Shown one piece after another: positions 32,636-41,166 of a stretch of 59,530 bases of DNA. The stretch covers positions 110,827 through 170,356 of the forward strand of contig NZ_MJGI01000022.1 of NCBI RefSeq assembly GCF_001864835.1, read 5' to 3'. The DNA comes from Curtobacterium sp. MCBA15_001 (GTDB taxonomy: Bacteria; Actinomycetota; Actinomycetes; Actinomycetales; Microbacteriaceae). The notes beneath the pieces are model-generated. The model did not search any database and was not told where the DNA came from. It saw only the letters and a list, made by a program, of their open reading frames with translations. The translations under genes were made by a program, and so were the position numbers. Each line of letters opens with the position of its first letter. Positions within the stretch are counted from its first letter, which is position 1.

Positions 32636-33859
32636 ATGGACATCCTCGGCTGGATCACTGAACAGGCTTCGCTGCTGCCCGACCCGCTCGTCTGGGCGCT
32701 CGGCGGCCTCTTCGCGTTCATGGAGGCCGGGCTCGGGCTCGGGGTCGTGTTCCCGGCCGAGACCGCGGTGCTCATCCTGTCCGCCGCGATCGACGCCCCG
32801 TGGTCAGCGGTCGTGATGGGCTTGGTGGTGGCGGTCTTCGCCTCCGTCGGGGACCACCTCGGCTACCTGCTCGGGCGACGGTTCGGCAGCGGGATGCGCG
32901 ATCGGAAGGTCATCCGCAAGCTCGGCGTCGCGAACTGGGACCGGGCGGTCGGGGTGCTCGAACGTCGGGGAGCGTGGGCGGTGTTCCTCACCCGGCTCGT
33001 CCCGGTGATCCGCACGCTCATGCCCGCTGCCGCCGGGGTCGCCGGGCTGCGGTACACCGCGTTCCTGGCCGCGTCGATCGGTGGGTCCATCACCTGGGCG
33101 GCCGTGTACGTCGGTTGCGGGGTCCTGCTCCGTAACTCGCTCGACGCCGTGCAGCGGGTGCTGGGGAACGCCGCCTGGGTCATCGTCGCCGTGGCCGTCG
33201 TCATCGGGGTGGTGGTGTTCCTGGTCGGGCGTGCGCGGAAGCGTCGCGCACCGGCCGCCGCCGATGTCGACGCTGTGACCGGGCTGGCCCCCGAGCAAGT
33301 CGTCGAACCCGCGCCGCGAGTGCGTCGTGTCCGTGGCGTCGTGGAGCTGCTGACGGTGGCGCGGGCGGTGTTCGCCCTCGTGATCGCCGTCGTGGTGCTG
33401 TTGGACCCGGGGACCGCCGTGCTGCGCAGCGTGGTCTTCGGTGCCGGGGCGCTGCTGCTGACGACGGTGGTCGTGCGGAGGCTCGTCCGACCCCGGTCGC
33501 AGGGCGCCGTCGAGCGCATCGCCGACCGGGTCATCGCGGTCGGTCTGGTGATCGTGCCGTTCGCCGCGCACCTGATGCCGCTCTCGCTCATGCTCGCCGT
33601 GGCGGTGCCCGACCTGCTCGTGGCGCGGTTCGCCCTGTCGACCGGAGCGCGGCGCACGAGCCTGCGGACGCCGGTGCTCGACCAGGTCCGGAACGGGTTG
33701 CTGCTCGTCTCGGTCGTGCTCATCGCCGGCGCGATGGGCATCACCGCCGTCGGCTTCGTCGGGTCGCTGTCGTTGTTCGCCGCGATCGTGCTGGGCGGCA
33801 TCGTCGCGGGGCAGTACGGTCGGCGGCTGCTCGCAGCGTGGGAGTACCGCACTCAGTAG
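32636..33859 (+). CDS. DedA family protein with degenerate CDP-alcohol phosphatidyltransferase-like C-terminus
   Basis: A 407-residue membrane protein, about twice the usual DedA length. Residues 1-200 form a DedA/SNARE-associated domain: FMEAGLGLGVVFPAE, GDHLGYLLGRRFG and the conserved FLTRLVPVIRTLMPAAAGVAGL. DedA proteins are linked to flipping of lipid carriers and phospholipids. After a linker, residues about 235-400 look like a PgsA-type CDP-alcohol phosphatidyltransferase (LLTVARAVFALV, GAVERIADRVIAVGLVI, VPDLLVARF), but the catalytic D-x2-D-G-x2-A-R is replaced by L-x2-T-T-x2-V-R; only the last Asp remains. ATG 32636 follows a TACGGT box by 7 bases, suggesting a leaderless mRNA. Confidence 0.82.
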   Translation: MDILGWITEQASLLPDPLVWALGGLFAFMEAGLGLGVVFPAETAVLILSAAIDAPWSAVVMGLVVAVFASVGDHLGYLLGRRFGSGMRDRKVIRKLGVANWDRAVGVLERRGAWAVFLTRLVPVIRTLMPAAAGVAGLRYTAFLAASIGGSITWAAVYVGCGVLLRNSLDAVQRVLGNAAWVIVAVAVVIGVVVFLVGRARKRRAPAAADVDAVTGLAPEQVVEPAPRVRRVRGVVELLTVARAVFALVIAVVVLLDPGTAVLRSVVFGAGALLLTTVVVRRLVRPRSQGAVERIADRVIAVGLVIVPFAAHLMPLSLMLAVAVPDLLVARFALSTGARRTSLRTPVLDQVRNGLLLVSVVLIAGAMGITAVGFVGSLSLFAAIVLGGIVAGQYGRRLLAAWEYRTQ

Positions 33860-33868
33860 CCTGGGGGC

Positions 33869-35017
33869 GTGAGTGCCTTCGACTTCGCCGACCAGTTCCG
33901 GCGCACCCCCGACGACGGGGGTCCCGACCTGGTCGTCATCGACGGCACGGACCGCTTCATCCTCGACGAGGCGCCGCACGTGCACGGCGACGCGCTCCGG
34001 CAGCCGGGCGAGGTCGCCGTGGTGGACGACCGGTACGGCGTGCTCACGCTCGGCGTCATCACGGTGCACGGCGCGAAGGACGTCCGGGTCGTGCAGGACT
34101 CGCTCGTGGGGGAGCGGGCTCTCGAAGCCACTGCCGGGACCTTCGGCCTGCGCGGCTTCCACCACCCGACCACCGCCGAAGAGGCCTTCCGCGGCGTGCG
34201 GCTCGTCCTGCTCCGGCTGTCGAAGTCGAACGACCGGCTCGACGAGATCGCCCGGGCGGTGGCCCGGTTCGCCTCGCCCGACGTGGTGCTGCTGTGCGGC
34301 GGGGTGTCGAAGCACATGAACCTGTCGCAGAACGACGTTCTCCGTCGGTCCTTCGGCGACGTCGTCGCGTCACGCGGCCGCGGGAAGTCCCGACTGCTCG
34401 TCGCGCAGGACCCCCTGCAGGCCGCCGCGAACCGGGCAGCGCTGACGAACCCGTGGCCGCGCAGTGTGCACGTCGACGAGCTCGGTATGACCGTCGTCGC
34501 GCACGGCGGGGTCTTCGCGGGGACCTCGCTCGACCAGGGCACGCGGGTGTTGCTCGACGTGCTCGACGACGCGGTCCCGAACGCCCGCGTCGCCGTCGAC
34601 ATGGGGTCGGGCAACGGGGTCATCGCGACGATGCTCGCTCGCCGCCGACCCGGGCTCCGCGTCATCGGGACGGACGTGTCCTCGATCGCGGTGATGTCCA
34701 CGCGCGCCACCGCCGAGGCGAACGGCGTCGCCGACCGCGTCGAGGTGGTCCGTGCCGACGCGGGCGACGAGCTCGGCTCGAACTCCGCCCAGTTGGTCGT
34801 CTGCAACCCGCCGTTCCACGATGACACCACGGTGAGCACCGACGCGGCCGAGGCGATGTTCCGGAACGCGGCCACGATCCTCCAGGCCGGCGGTGAACTG
34901 TGGTGCGTCTGGAACTCGCACCTGCGCTACCGGCCGGTGCTCGAGCGCCTGGTCGGTCCGACGCGTCAGGTGACGCGGACCGACAAGTTCACGGTGACCG
35001 CGTCGCGTCGTTCCTGA
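33869..35017 (+). CDS. Class I SAM-dependent methyltransferase (RsmC/RlmG type)
   Basis: A 382-residue enzyme with the two-domain layout of RsmC/RlmG, which make N2-methylguanosine in rRNA. The N-terminal half is a degenerate methyltransferase-like domain (GVLTLGVITVHGAKDVRVVQDS). The C-terminal half has the SAM site VAVDMGSGNGVIATML (about 250-265), the acidic loop GTDVSSIAV, and the catalytic NPPF (VVCNPPFHDD). Which rRNA position is modified cannot be decided here. The GTG start follows TAGCCT (33857-33862) by 6 bases and sits just after the DedA stop, so leaderless transcription from inside the DedA end is possible. Confidence 0.9.
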   Translation: MSAFDFADQFRRTPDDGGPDLVVIDGTDRFILDEAPHVHGDALRQPGEVAVVDDRYGVLTLGVITVHGAKDVRVVQDSLVGERALEATAGTFGLRGFHHPTTAEEAFRGVRLVLLRLSKSNDRLDEIARAVARFASPDVVLLCGGVSKHMNLSQNDVLRRSFGDVVASRGRGKSRLLVAQDPLQAAANRAALTNPWPRSVHVDELGMTVVAHGGVFAGTSLDQGTRVLLDVLDDAVPNARVAVDMGSGNGVIATMLARRRPGLRVIGTDVSSIAVMSTRATAEANGVADRVEVVRADAGDELGSNSAQLVVCNPPFHDDTTVSTDAAEAMFRNAATILQAGGELWCVWNSHLRYRPVLERLVGPTRQVTRTDKFTVTASRRS

Positions 35018-35055
35018 CACGCGACGCGACGCGTCGGTTGCGACTGCACGCGCTG

Positions 35056-35093
35056 ACGACGACTGCGCGGCGGGGAACGTGCGCAGATGTCGT
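35056..35093. repeat. Imperfect hairpin related to the 36134 hairpin
   Basis: Arms ACGACGACTGCGC and GCGCAGATGTCGT surround GGCGGGGAACGT. The core (ACTGCGC...GGGAACGTGCGCAG) is shared with the perfect hairpin at 36134-36171, about 1 kb away on the other side of the AbiEi-like gene. It may end the methyltransferase transcript. Confidence 0.45.
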
Positions 35094-35133
35094 TCGGGCG
35101 CGCAGTCACAGCGCGCCGGCGCGCTCGCCTGGG

Positions 35134-36063
35134 TCAGCCCGCCGCGGGCACACCGGCCTGCCGCAGTGTGGCGGCGACGAAGGGGACCGAGCGGAGGTCG
35201 TGGGCATCCAGACGCACGAAGCCACGCACCGCAGGGTCACGGCAGATCCAGTCCTGGCGGCGCTTCTCGTCGATGACGACCTGCTCGGGGGACCTGCCAG
35301 CTCGCATCGTCCGGTCGCGGTACTTGACGACACCGTCGTACTCCACGACGACGCCCTGGTCGGGGAACCAGAAGTCGACCCGGGCGACGAGCCCGTCCGG
35401 GGAACGGAACACGTGCTGCAGTTCCGGCTCCGGGGCGCCGGCCTCGTGCAGGACGACGCGGGCGACAGACTCGCCCACCGAGTCCGAACGCGCGTCGGCG
35501 AACGCGAGCGCCGTCAGGGCCTGCGAACGACACCGCGACGAGCCGACCTCGATCAGCGCCGCGATCGCTGCTCGGGGAACGCCGCGCCGGAGCACCTGGT
35601 CGAGCACGACGACCGCGTCGCGGAAGGGCATCGACCGTGCAGCAGCAGCTGCGCTCGCGGCCAGGTCGAGGACGGGGACCTGCTCGGCGCCGAACCACAC
35701 GCGGACGACCTCGCCCGCAGAGGAGGGGCGACGCTCGAGTAGCTCCGACCGGCGGTCGACCCGGTCCCGCGGCTCGACCACGACGACCCGGTTCGGAGCC
35801 CGCGCAAGCAACCGGATGCCGTGCAGGAGCAGGGCGGACTCGCCGCCGAACACCGATCCCGCGGGCAGACACCCGACGACCGCCGACACCCGGATCAAGT
35901 GTCGGGACCGGTCGTCCAGGTCCCCCCATCGGGCACGGTCCGCGTACAGGCCCCGAGCGAGTCGCACCAGCGACGTCCCTGCGGCGCGCTGGAGCTGCCG
36001 CGCGACGGCCACGGGCGTGTCGTCGTCGACGCGGTGCAGCGGGCAGTCGGGGACGGGGATCAC
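35134..36063 (-). CDS. AbiEi-like / restriction-nuclease-fold hypothetical protein
   Basis: About 309 residues from GTG 36063 (a GTG at 36108 would add 15). The N-terminal half resembles the AbiEi antitoxin winged-helix type (LVRLARGLYADRARWGDLD, FGGESALLLHGI). The C-terminal part has VDFWFPDQGVVVEYDGVVKYRD followed by EKRRQDWI, a D-x-n-E-x-D arrangement like Vsr/DUF559 nucleases. Such proteins are common as single genes in Actinobacteria; no AbiEii-type toxin is adjacent, so a toxin-antitoxin role is not supported. The start codon is uncertain. Confidence 0.7.
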   Translation of the reverse strand: MIPVPDCPLHRVDDDTPVAVARQLQRAAGTSLVRLARGLYADRARWGDLDDRSRHLIRVSAVVGCLPAGSVFGGESALLLHGIRLLARAPNRVVVVEPRDRVDRRSELLERRPSSAGEVVRVWFGAEQVPVLDLAASAAAAARSMPFRDAVVVLDQVLRRGVPRAAIAALIEVGSSRCRSQALTALAFADARSDSVGESVARVVLHEAGAPEPELQHVFRSPDGLVARVDFWFPDQGVVVEYDGVVKYRDRTMRAGRSPEQVVIDEKRRQDWICRDPAVRGFVRLDAHDLRSVPFVAATLRQAGVPAAG

Positions 36064-36133
36064 GCGTCCAGCGTGGCGGAGGTGGGGCGTGCCTCCCGGC
36101 CTGTCCACAGGTGATCCGCGATCGGACGGCGAA

Positions 36134-36171
36134 ACGACAACTGCGCACGTGGGAACGTGCGCAGTTGTCGT
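36134..36171. terminator. Perfect 17-bp hairpin
   Basis: Arms ACGACAACTGCGCACGT (36134-36150) and its exact complement (36155-36171) enclose a GGGA loop. It lies just past the end of the aldo-keto reductase gene on the minus strand and probably terminates it. No U-tract. Confidence 0.7.
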
Positions 36172-36222
36172 CAGGTCGTGCAGCAGCGGCAGCGAGCGAG
36201 CGAGAGCGTCGCGACCGCCGGC

Positions 36223-37053
36223 TCAGGCCGGGACGTAGTCGAACGTGTCGGGGTCCGGGCCGGTGCGGTGGCCCTTGTCGAGCGTCGTGATGTCGGTCAT
36301 GTCCTCGTCGGAGAGCTCGAAGTCGAAGATCGCGAAGTTCTCCTCGACGCGCGAGCGGGTGACCGACTTCGGGAAGACGATGTCGCCGCGCTGGATGTGC
36401 CAGCGGAGGACGACCTGCGCCGGGGTCTTGCCGACGTTGCCGGCGATGCGGGTGATCGTCTCGTCGTCGAGCACCAGGCCCTGGGCGATCGGGGACCAGG
36501 CCTCGGTCGCGATGCCGAGCTCGCGGTTGTGTGCGCGGAGCTCGTCCTGGGCCAGGTACGGATGCACCTCGATCTGGTTGACGGCCGGCGTGATCGTCGT
36601 CTCCGCCTTGAGTCGGTTGAGGTGGTGCGCCTGGAAGTTCGAGACACCGATCGAGCGGGCGGTGCCGTCGCGGTACAGGTCCTCCATGGCCTTCCACGTG
36701 GGGACGAAGTCCGTCACGGTGGGCAGCGGCCAGTGGATCAGGAACAGGTCCATGTAGCCACCGAGGAGCTCGGCCGACTTCTTGCCGTTCTCGAGGGCGG
36801 CCTCGGGAGCATGGAAGCCGTTGTTGAGCTTCGACGTGACGAAGATCTCGGACCGGTCGATGCCGGACTCGGCGATGGCCTCGCCGACCTCTTTCTCGTT
36901 GCCGTACATCTCGGCGGTGTCGATGTGGCGGTAGCCGACCTCGAGCGCAGCCAGGGTGGCGGCCTTCGTCTCGGAGGGATCGATCTGGAACACACCGAAG
37001 CCGAGCTGCGGGATGGTCTTGCCGTCGTTGAGGGTGATGTCTGGAACGGTCAT
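36223..37053 (-). CDS. Aldo/keto reductase
   Basis: A 276-residue NADPH-dependent aldo-keto reductase with a TIM-barrel fold. The catalytic tetrad is visible: Asp and Tyr in DTAEMYGNE, Lys in VTSKLNN, His in LIHWP. Family signatures GYRHIDTAEMYGNE, IGVSNFQAHHL and FPKSVTRSRVEEN are intact. It resembles the 2,5-diketo-gluconate reductase group, though the substrate is open. ATG 37053 gives the usual start MTVPDITLNDGKTIPQLGFG; the frame stays open upstream without family similarity. Confidence 0.94.
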   Translation of the reverse strand: MTVPDITLNDGKTIPQLGFGVFQIDPSETKAATLAALEVGYRHIDTAEMYGNEKEVGEAIAESGIDRSEIFVTSKLNNGFHAPEAALENGKKSAELLGGYMDLFLIHWPLPTVTDFVPTWKAMEDLYRDGTARSIGVSNFQAHHLNRLKAETTITPAVNQIEVHPYLAQDELRAHNRELGIATEAWSPIAQGLVLDDETITRIAGNVGKTPAQVVLRWHIQRGDIVFPKSVTRSRVEENFAIFDFELSDEDMTDITTLDKGHRTGPDPDTFDYVPA

Positions 37054-37124
37054 GACCCCAGACAACCAGCGCGCACCCGAGCGGCGTTCCGGCAACGTCC
37101 AGCGAACGGGGTGCAGGGGAGCGC

Positions 37125-37162
37125 GCGCTTCAGCTCAGCGCGTGCGCTTCAGGCCAGCGCGT
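37125..37162. repeat. 19-bp tandem duplication at the end of a hypothetical gene
   Basis: GCGCTTCAG-CTC-AGCGCGT (37125-37143) is followed directly by GCGCTTCAG-GCC-AGCGCGT (37144-37162). The second unit contains the stop codon and last codons of the minus-strand gene at 37149-37568, so the 3' end of that gene has been copied once. Confidence 0.6.
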
Positions 37163-37568
37163 GCGTGATGTACGCCGCCAGTGCCTCGCCGTACGCCACC
37201 GCCGGGTCCGCGGCCGCGAACGTGCGGTCGACCCCGTCGATGGTCGCGGTGACGGTGTGCACGACGCGGTCCCCGGATGCCATCCGGGTGAGCCCGACGA
37301 AGGCCGGACCGAGCAGCTCCCGCAGCTGGTCCTCACGCGGCAGCCAGAGCGACTCGTCCGCGGTCACGGAGTCGAGCGCCCACTCGGTGGTCCCGTTGAA
37401 GCCGAGGATCGTGCCCGAGGGGTGGTCGTGGCGCTCGACGGTCATCTCCGACACCGTGTAGACGTCGTCGTCCACGCCGGGCTTGTCGATGACGAACCGG
37501 TCGCCGGTCGCGGGGTGCCAGCGGAGGCCCGCGTCGCGGAGGGTCTTGGCGAGTTCGACGGTGATCAC
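37149..37568 (-). CDS. Hypothetical protein, 139 residues
   Basis: A small acidic soluble protein starting MITVELAKTLRDAGLRWHPATGDRF. It contains VSEMTVERHDHPSGTILGFNGTTEWALDSV and ends AYGEALAAYITHALA. It resembles short Microbacteriaceae proteins sometimes mislabelled as pilus assembly CpaE, but has no P-loop, so I do not adopt that name. The GTG start has AGGTTGG upstream. It may be co-transcribed with the aldo-keto reductase 95 bases downstream. No function can be offered. Confidence 0.7.
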   Translation of the reverse strand: MITVELAKTLRDAGLRWHPATGDRFVIDKPGVDDDVYTVSEMTVERHDHPSGTILGFNGTTEWALDSVTADESLWLPREDQLRELLGPAFVGLTRMASGDRVVHTVTATIDGVDRTFAAADPAVAYGEALAAYITHALA

Positions 37569-37862
37569 GACACCAACCTGCCACGAAGCCGTCACCACGG
37601 GCACAGCAGCGGCTCGGCACAGCAGCGCCCCGGCACAGCCGCGACCCGGCACTGAGCGGACGCACGTGTTCCGGAAGGCAACCCGTACTACGATCACGCG
37701 TGCGCCCGCGCTCGGACCGCTCCACGGTCCCACGCGCGCGACGCGACGCCGCCCGGACGACCGGTGCCGTGCCTCCAGGCCGTTGACCGGCCACGGGTAC
37801 CGCCGCCAGCCGGGCCCCGACCGCGGCGGACCACGGACCGGCCCGCCGAGCAAAGGACCGCC
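37569..37862. other. Divergent promoter region, no gene seen
   Basis: A 294-base gap between the minus-strand hypothetical gene and the beta-mannosidase gene. Apart from a -10-like TACGAT near 37686, I see no palindrome, repeat or small ORF with a ribosome site. Confidence 0.4.
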
Positions 37863-40637
37863 ATGACCCTCGACCGCGAGGAACTCCAGCGCGACTGGAC
37901 CGTCTCGATCGGCGACGACTCCACGCCGGACGGCGTGCCCGGCGAGGCCCTCGCCGCGCTCCGCGGTGCCGGGATCGCGGCGAGCGTCCCCGGGCAGGTG
38001 CACACCGACCTCGAGCGCGAGGGACTGCTGCCGGACCCGACCTTCGACCGCAACGAGCCGGCGACCGCCTGGGTCGGTCGAGCTGACTGGGCGTACCGCC
38101 GGCAGCTCGACGTGGACCCGCGCGGCCACGAGCGCATCGACCTGGTGTGCGACGGGCTCGACACCGTCACCGAGCTCACGCTGGACGGCGTGCAGATCGG
38201 CACGACGCGCAACATGCACCGCCGCTACCGGTTCGACCTGCGCGACCGGACCGGCGGCCGGAGCAGCGCGCGCACCGGCGAGGACGGCGGCGTCGCGAAC
38301 GACGAGCGGACGCTCGAGATCCTGTTCGAGTCCCCGTACCGCGAGGCCGGCCGCGTCGCCGCCCGCGCCGGGGCGATGCCAGGGCCGTACGACGAGCCGT
38401 TCCCCTACGTGCGCAAGATGGCGTCGAACTTCGGATGGGACTGGGGTCTGACCGCGGTCACCAGCGGCCCGTGGCGCGCGGTCGCCGTCGAGCGCTGGTC
38501 CACCGCGCGCCTGCGTGACGTCCGCCCGCTCGTCGACGTCGAGGCGGGCGAGGGCGTGCTCGACGCGCACATCGCCTTCGAGCGCTCCGGCCCGGACCCC
38601 TACGGCGAGACGACGGCCGACCTCGACCAGGACGGCGAGGACGACGACCTCGTGCTCGTCGTCACCGTCGCGGGGGAGACCGCCGACGGCACGAAGACCC
38701 GGCAGCGGTCGCGTGCCCAGGTGACGCCGAAGGAGGACGAGACCGTCGTCACGGTCCGCATCCCGGACGCCCGCCTCTGGTGGCCGCGCGGCTACGGCGA
38801 GCAGCCGCTGTACGACGTGTTCGTCGAGCTGCAGACCGTCGAGGGCGAGGTCCTCGACCGGCAGACCTTCAAGACCGGCTTCCGCTCGACCCGCATCGAC
38901 ACGACGAAGGACACCGTCGGGCGGCCGTTCGACGTCCACGTCAACGGCACGCTGATCGACGTGCGCGGGGTGAACTGGATCCCGGACGACGTGATCGTCT
39001 CGCGGGTGGACCGTGCCCGGTACGCGGCGCGACTGCAGGCAGCGGCCGAGCTCAACACGAACCTGGTGCGCGTCTGGGGCGGTGGCGTCTACGAGTCGCA
39101 CGACTTCTACGAGGTCTGCGACGAGCTCGGCCTGCTGGTCTGGCAGGACTTCCCGTTCGCGTGCTCGGCCTACCCCGAGGACGAGCCCCTGCGCAGCGAG
39201 GTCGTCGCCGAGGCGCGGGACAACGTCGCCCGGCTGGCCCGCCACCCCTCGCTGCTGCTGTGGAACGGCAACAACGAGAACTTCTGGCTGCACGACGCCG
39301 ACGACTGGGGATCGGCGCTCGGCGACCGCGGGTGGGGGCTCGACTACTACCTCGACCTGCTGCCCACGATCGTGGACGCGGTCGACCCGTCGCGCTTCTA
39401 CACGGTCGCCTCGCCGTGGTCGGGTTCCGAGAGCCTGCCCGCGAACGACGTCGACCACGAGACGCACCACTCGTGGGACGTCTGGAACCGCCTGTCGGAC
39501 GAGCACTACCGCGACTCGGTCCCGCGGTTCGTCTCCGAGTTCGGCTGGCAGGCGCCGCCGGCCTGGCGCACGCTGCGCGACGCGGTGACCGACGACCCGA
39601 TGACGCCGACGTCGCCCGGTGTCGTCCACCACCAGAAGGCCGCGTCCGGCATGCAGAAGCTGGCGGACGGCCTCGCTCCGCGGTTCGGGGCCGTGCCGGA
39701 CGGTGACTTCGACCGCTGGCACTACCTGACCCAGCTGCAGCAGGCGCGCGCGATCGCGACCGGTGTCGAGCACTGGCGCACGCACTGGCCCCGCAACACC
39801 GGCGTGGTCGTGTGGCAGCTCAACGACCTGTGGCCGGTCTCGTCGTGGTCTGCGATCGACTCCGCGGGGCGGCTCAAGCCGCTCGCCCACGAGCTGCGCC
39901 GTCTGTACGACGACGTGCTCCTGACGATCCGTCCTGCGTCGGCCGTCCCGGTGTCGGTGGGCCGTCCGCCGGCGGACAGCGCGGGTCGGACAGGAGGCTC
40001 GGACCAGACGACCGCGTCGCTGCCGGTCCCCGACGGGGTCGGCTCCACTGCCTCCCTGCCGGTACCGGAGCAGGTCGCGTACCAGCAGGGCGACACGGCC
40101 GTGCTCGTCACGGAGTCGTCGCCGATCGAGGTCGCCGTGCGGTCGACGCGGCGCGGGCTGGACAGCGTGGTGCGGGTCCGGCGGATCGACATGGCCGGGC
40201 GGGTGCTCGCCGAGGTCGAGCTCCCGGTGCACCTCGACAAGGCCGGTGTGGGCGTCGTGGCGCTGCCGGCGTCGGTGGGTGTCGTGGCCGACCCGACGGC
40301 CGAGCTCGTCGTGGCCGACATGGACTGGCGCCGTGCCGTCTGGACGCCCGCGCCCGACAAGGACATGCGGTGGGAGCCGGCGCACTACCGGGCGTCGTTC
40401 TCGCCCGCGGCGGACGGCGACGGCCTGGACCTGGTGGTCGAGGCCGAGTCGCTGGTGCGGGACCTGCTGCTGCAGCCCGACCGGGTGCAGCCGACCGGCA
40501 CCGTCGACCGCGGGTTCATGACCCTGCTGCCGGGGGAGCGCGTGCAGTACCGGTTGCACGGCGTCACCGAGGCGGACGTCCCGGCGCTCACCGGCACTGC
40601 CGTCCTGTGGAGCCTCGATCGCGTCCTCGGATCGTAG
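37863..40637 (+). CDS. Beta-mannosidase, GH2
   Basis: A 924-residue glycoside hydrolase family 2 enzyme of the beta-mannosidase type, without a signal peptide and so cytoplasmic. The N-terminal domain has DWAYRRQLDVD and the FPYVRKMASNFGWDWG motif. The catalytic barrel shows GVNWIPDD, LVRVWGGGVYE, acid/base in WNGNNEN (Glu about 472) and nucleophile in VSEFGWQ (Glu about 559). A Ser/Thr/Pro-rich insert near residues 695-740 contains ASLPVP twice. ATG 37863 has AAAGGA upstream. It would cleave beta-mannosides from mannan-type plant polysaccharides; no transporter or regulator is adjacent. Confidence 0.92.
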   Translation: MTLDREELQRDWTVSIGDDSTPDGVPGEALAALRGAGIAASVPGQVHTDLEREGLLPDPTFDRNEPATAWVGRADWAYRRQLDVDPRGHERIDLVCDGLDTVTELTLDGVQIGTTRNMHRRYRFDLRDRTGGRSSARTGEDGGVANDERTLEILFESPYREAGRVAARAGAMPGPYDEPFPYVRKMASNFGWDWGLTAVTSGPWRAVAVERWSTARLRDVRPLVDVEAGEGVLDAHIAFERSGPDPYGETTADLDQDGEDDDLVLVVTVAGETADGTKTRQRSRAQVTPKEDETVVTVRIPDARLWWPRGYGEQPLYDVFVELQTVEGEVLDRQTFKTGFRSTRIDTTKDTVGRPFDVHVNGTLIDVRGVNWIPDDVIVSRVDRARYAARLQAAAELNTNLVRVWGGGVYESHDFYEVCDELGLLVWQDFPFACSAYPEDEPLRSEVVAEARDNVARLARHPSLLLWNGNNENFWLHDADDWGSALGDRGWGLDYYLDLLPTIVDAVDPSRFYTVASPWSGSESLPANDVDHETHHSWDVWNRLSDEHYRDSVPRFVSEFGWQAPPAWRTLRDAVTDDPMTPTSPGVVHHQKAASGMQKLADGLAPRFGAVPDGDFDRWHYLTQLQQARAIATGVEHWRTHWPRNTGVVVWQLNDLWPVSSWSAIDSAGRLKPLAHELRRLYDDVLLTIRPASAVPVSVGRPPADSAGRTGGSDQTTASLPVPDGVGSTASLPVPEQVAYQQGDTAVLVTESSPIEVAVRSTRRGLDSVVRVRRIDMAGRVLAEVELPVHLDKAGVGVVALPASVGVVADPTAELVVADMDWRRAVWTPAPDKDMRWEPAHYRASFSPAADGDGLDLVVEAESLVRDLLLQPDRVQPTGTVDRGFMTLLPGERVQYRLHGVTEADVPALTGTAVLWSLDRVLGS

Positions 40638-40782
40638 ACGTTCCTGGGCGCGCGGTGTCCGTTCTCGCCCTCGCCTGTGCATCCGGACGCGTGGGAGTTA
40701 CCATTGGACGGACAAGGACTTCCGCTGGGCGCATCGACGACGATCCGCTGACGGCGACCAGTTCCGCAATCAAGGAGTCATG

Positions 40783-41061
40783 ATGCTCGGAAACCTCACC
40801 GGTCTGCACCTGCTGATCATCCTCGGGATCGTCATCCTGCTCTTCGGTGCGACCAAGCTCCCGGCGCTCGCGAAGGGCCTCGGCCAGTCGATCAACATCT
40901 TCAAGAAGGAGATGGACACCGACGACAAGAAGGCCAAGGGCGCGGACGGGACCGTCCAGAACACCACGGCGGACCCCACGACGCCTGCCGCGCAGCAGGC
41001 TCCCGTCGTCAACCCGGGCCCCTCGGTCCAGCCGAACTCCACCACAGACCACCGGATCTGA
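40783..41061 (+). CDS. tatA: Sec-independent translocase subunit TatA
   Basis: A 92-residue TatA: one N-terminal membrane helix (LHLLIILGIVILLFGATKLP), the hinge Phe-Gly and KLP, then the amphipathic helix ALAKGLGQSINIFKKEM and a disordered Thr/Pro/Gln-rich tail. TatA oligomers form the translocation pore of the twin-arginine system. ATG 40783 is favoured because AGGAG lies 5 bases before it; ATG 40780 is also possible. tatB and tatC are not nearby. The Tat-type binding protein at 9758-11122 is a likely client. Confidence 0.95.
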   Translation: MLGNLTGLHLLIILGIVILLFGATKLPALAKGLGQSINIFKKEMDTDDKKAKGADGTVQNTTADPTTPAAQQAPVVNPGPSVQPNSTTDHRI

Positions 41062-41081
41062 TCCGGCCCTGCCCCGTTGCT

Positions 41082-41111
41082 GAAGCCCCCGTGATCCCAC
41101 ACGGGGGCTTC
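41082..41111 (+). terminator. Terminator after tatA
   Basis: Perfect 12-bp stem GAAGCCCCCGTG/CACGGGGGCTTC with an ATCCCA loop, 21 bases after the tatA stop. Confidence 0.85.
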
Positions 41112-41166
41112 GTCGTGTGCGGCGACCGCGAGCGCGGACCGGGTCCGTCAGGCGGATGATGAGCGC

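Noticed and set aside
35134..36063. Type IV toxin-antitoxin pair
   Set aside because: An AbiEi-like N-terminus is visible, but no AbiEii nucleotidyltransferase toxin is adjacent on either side.
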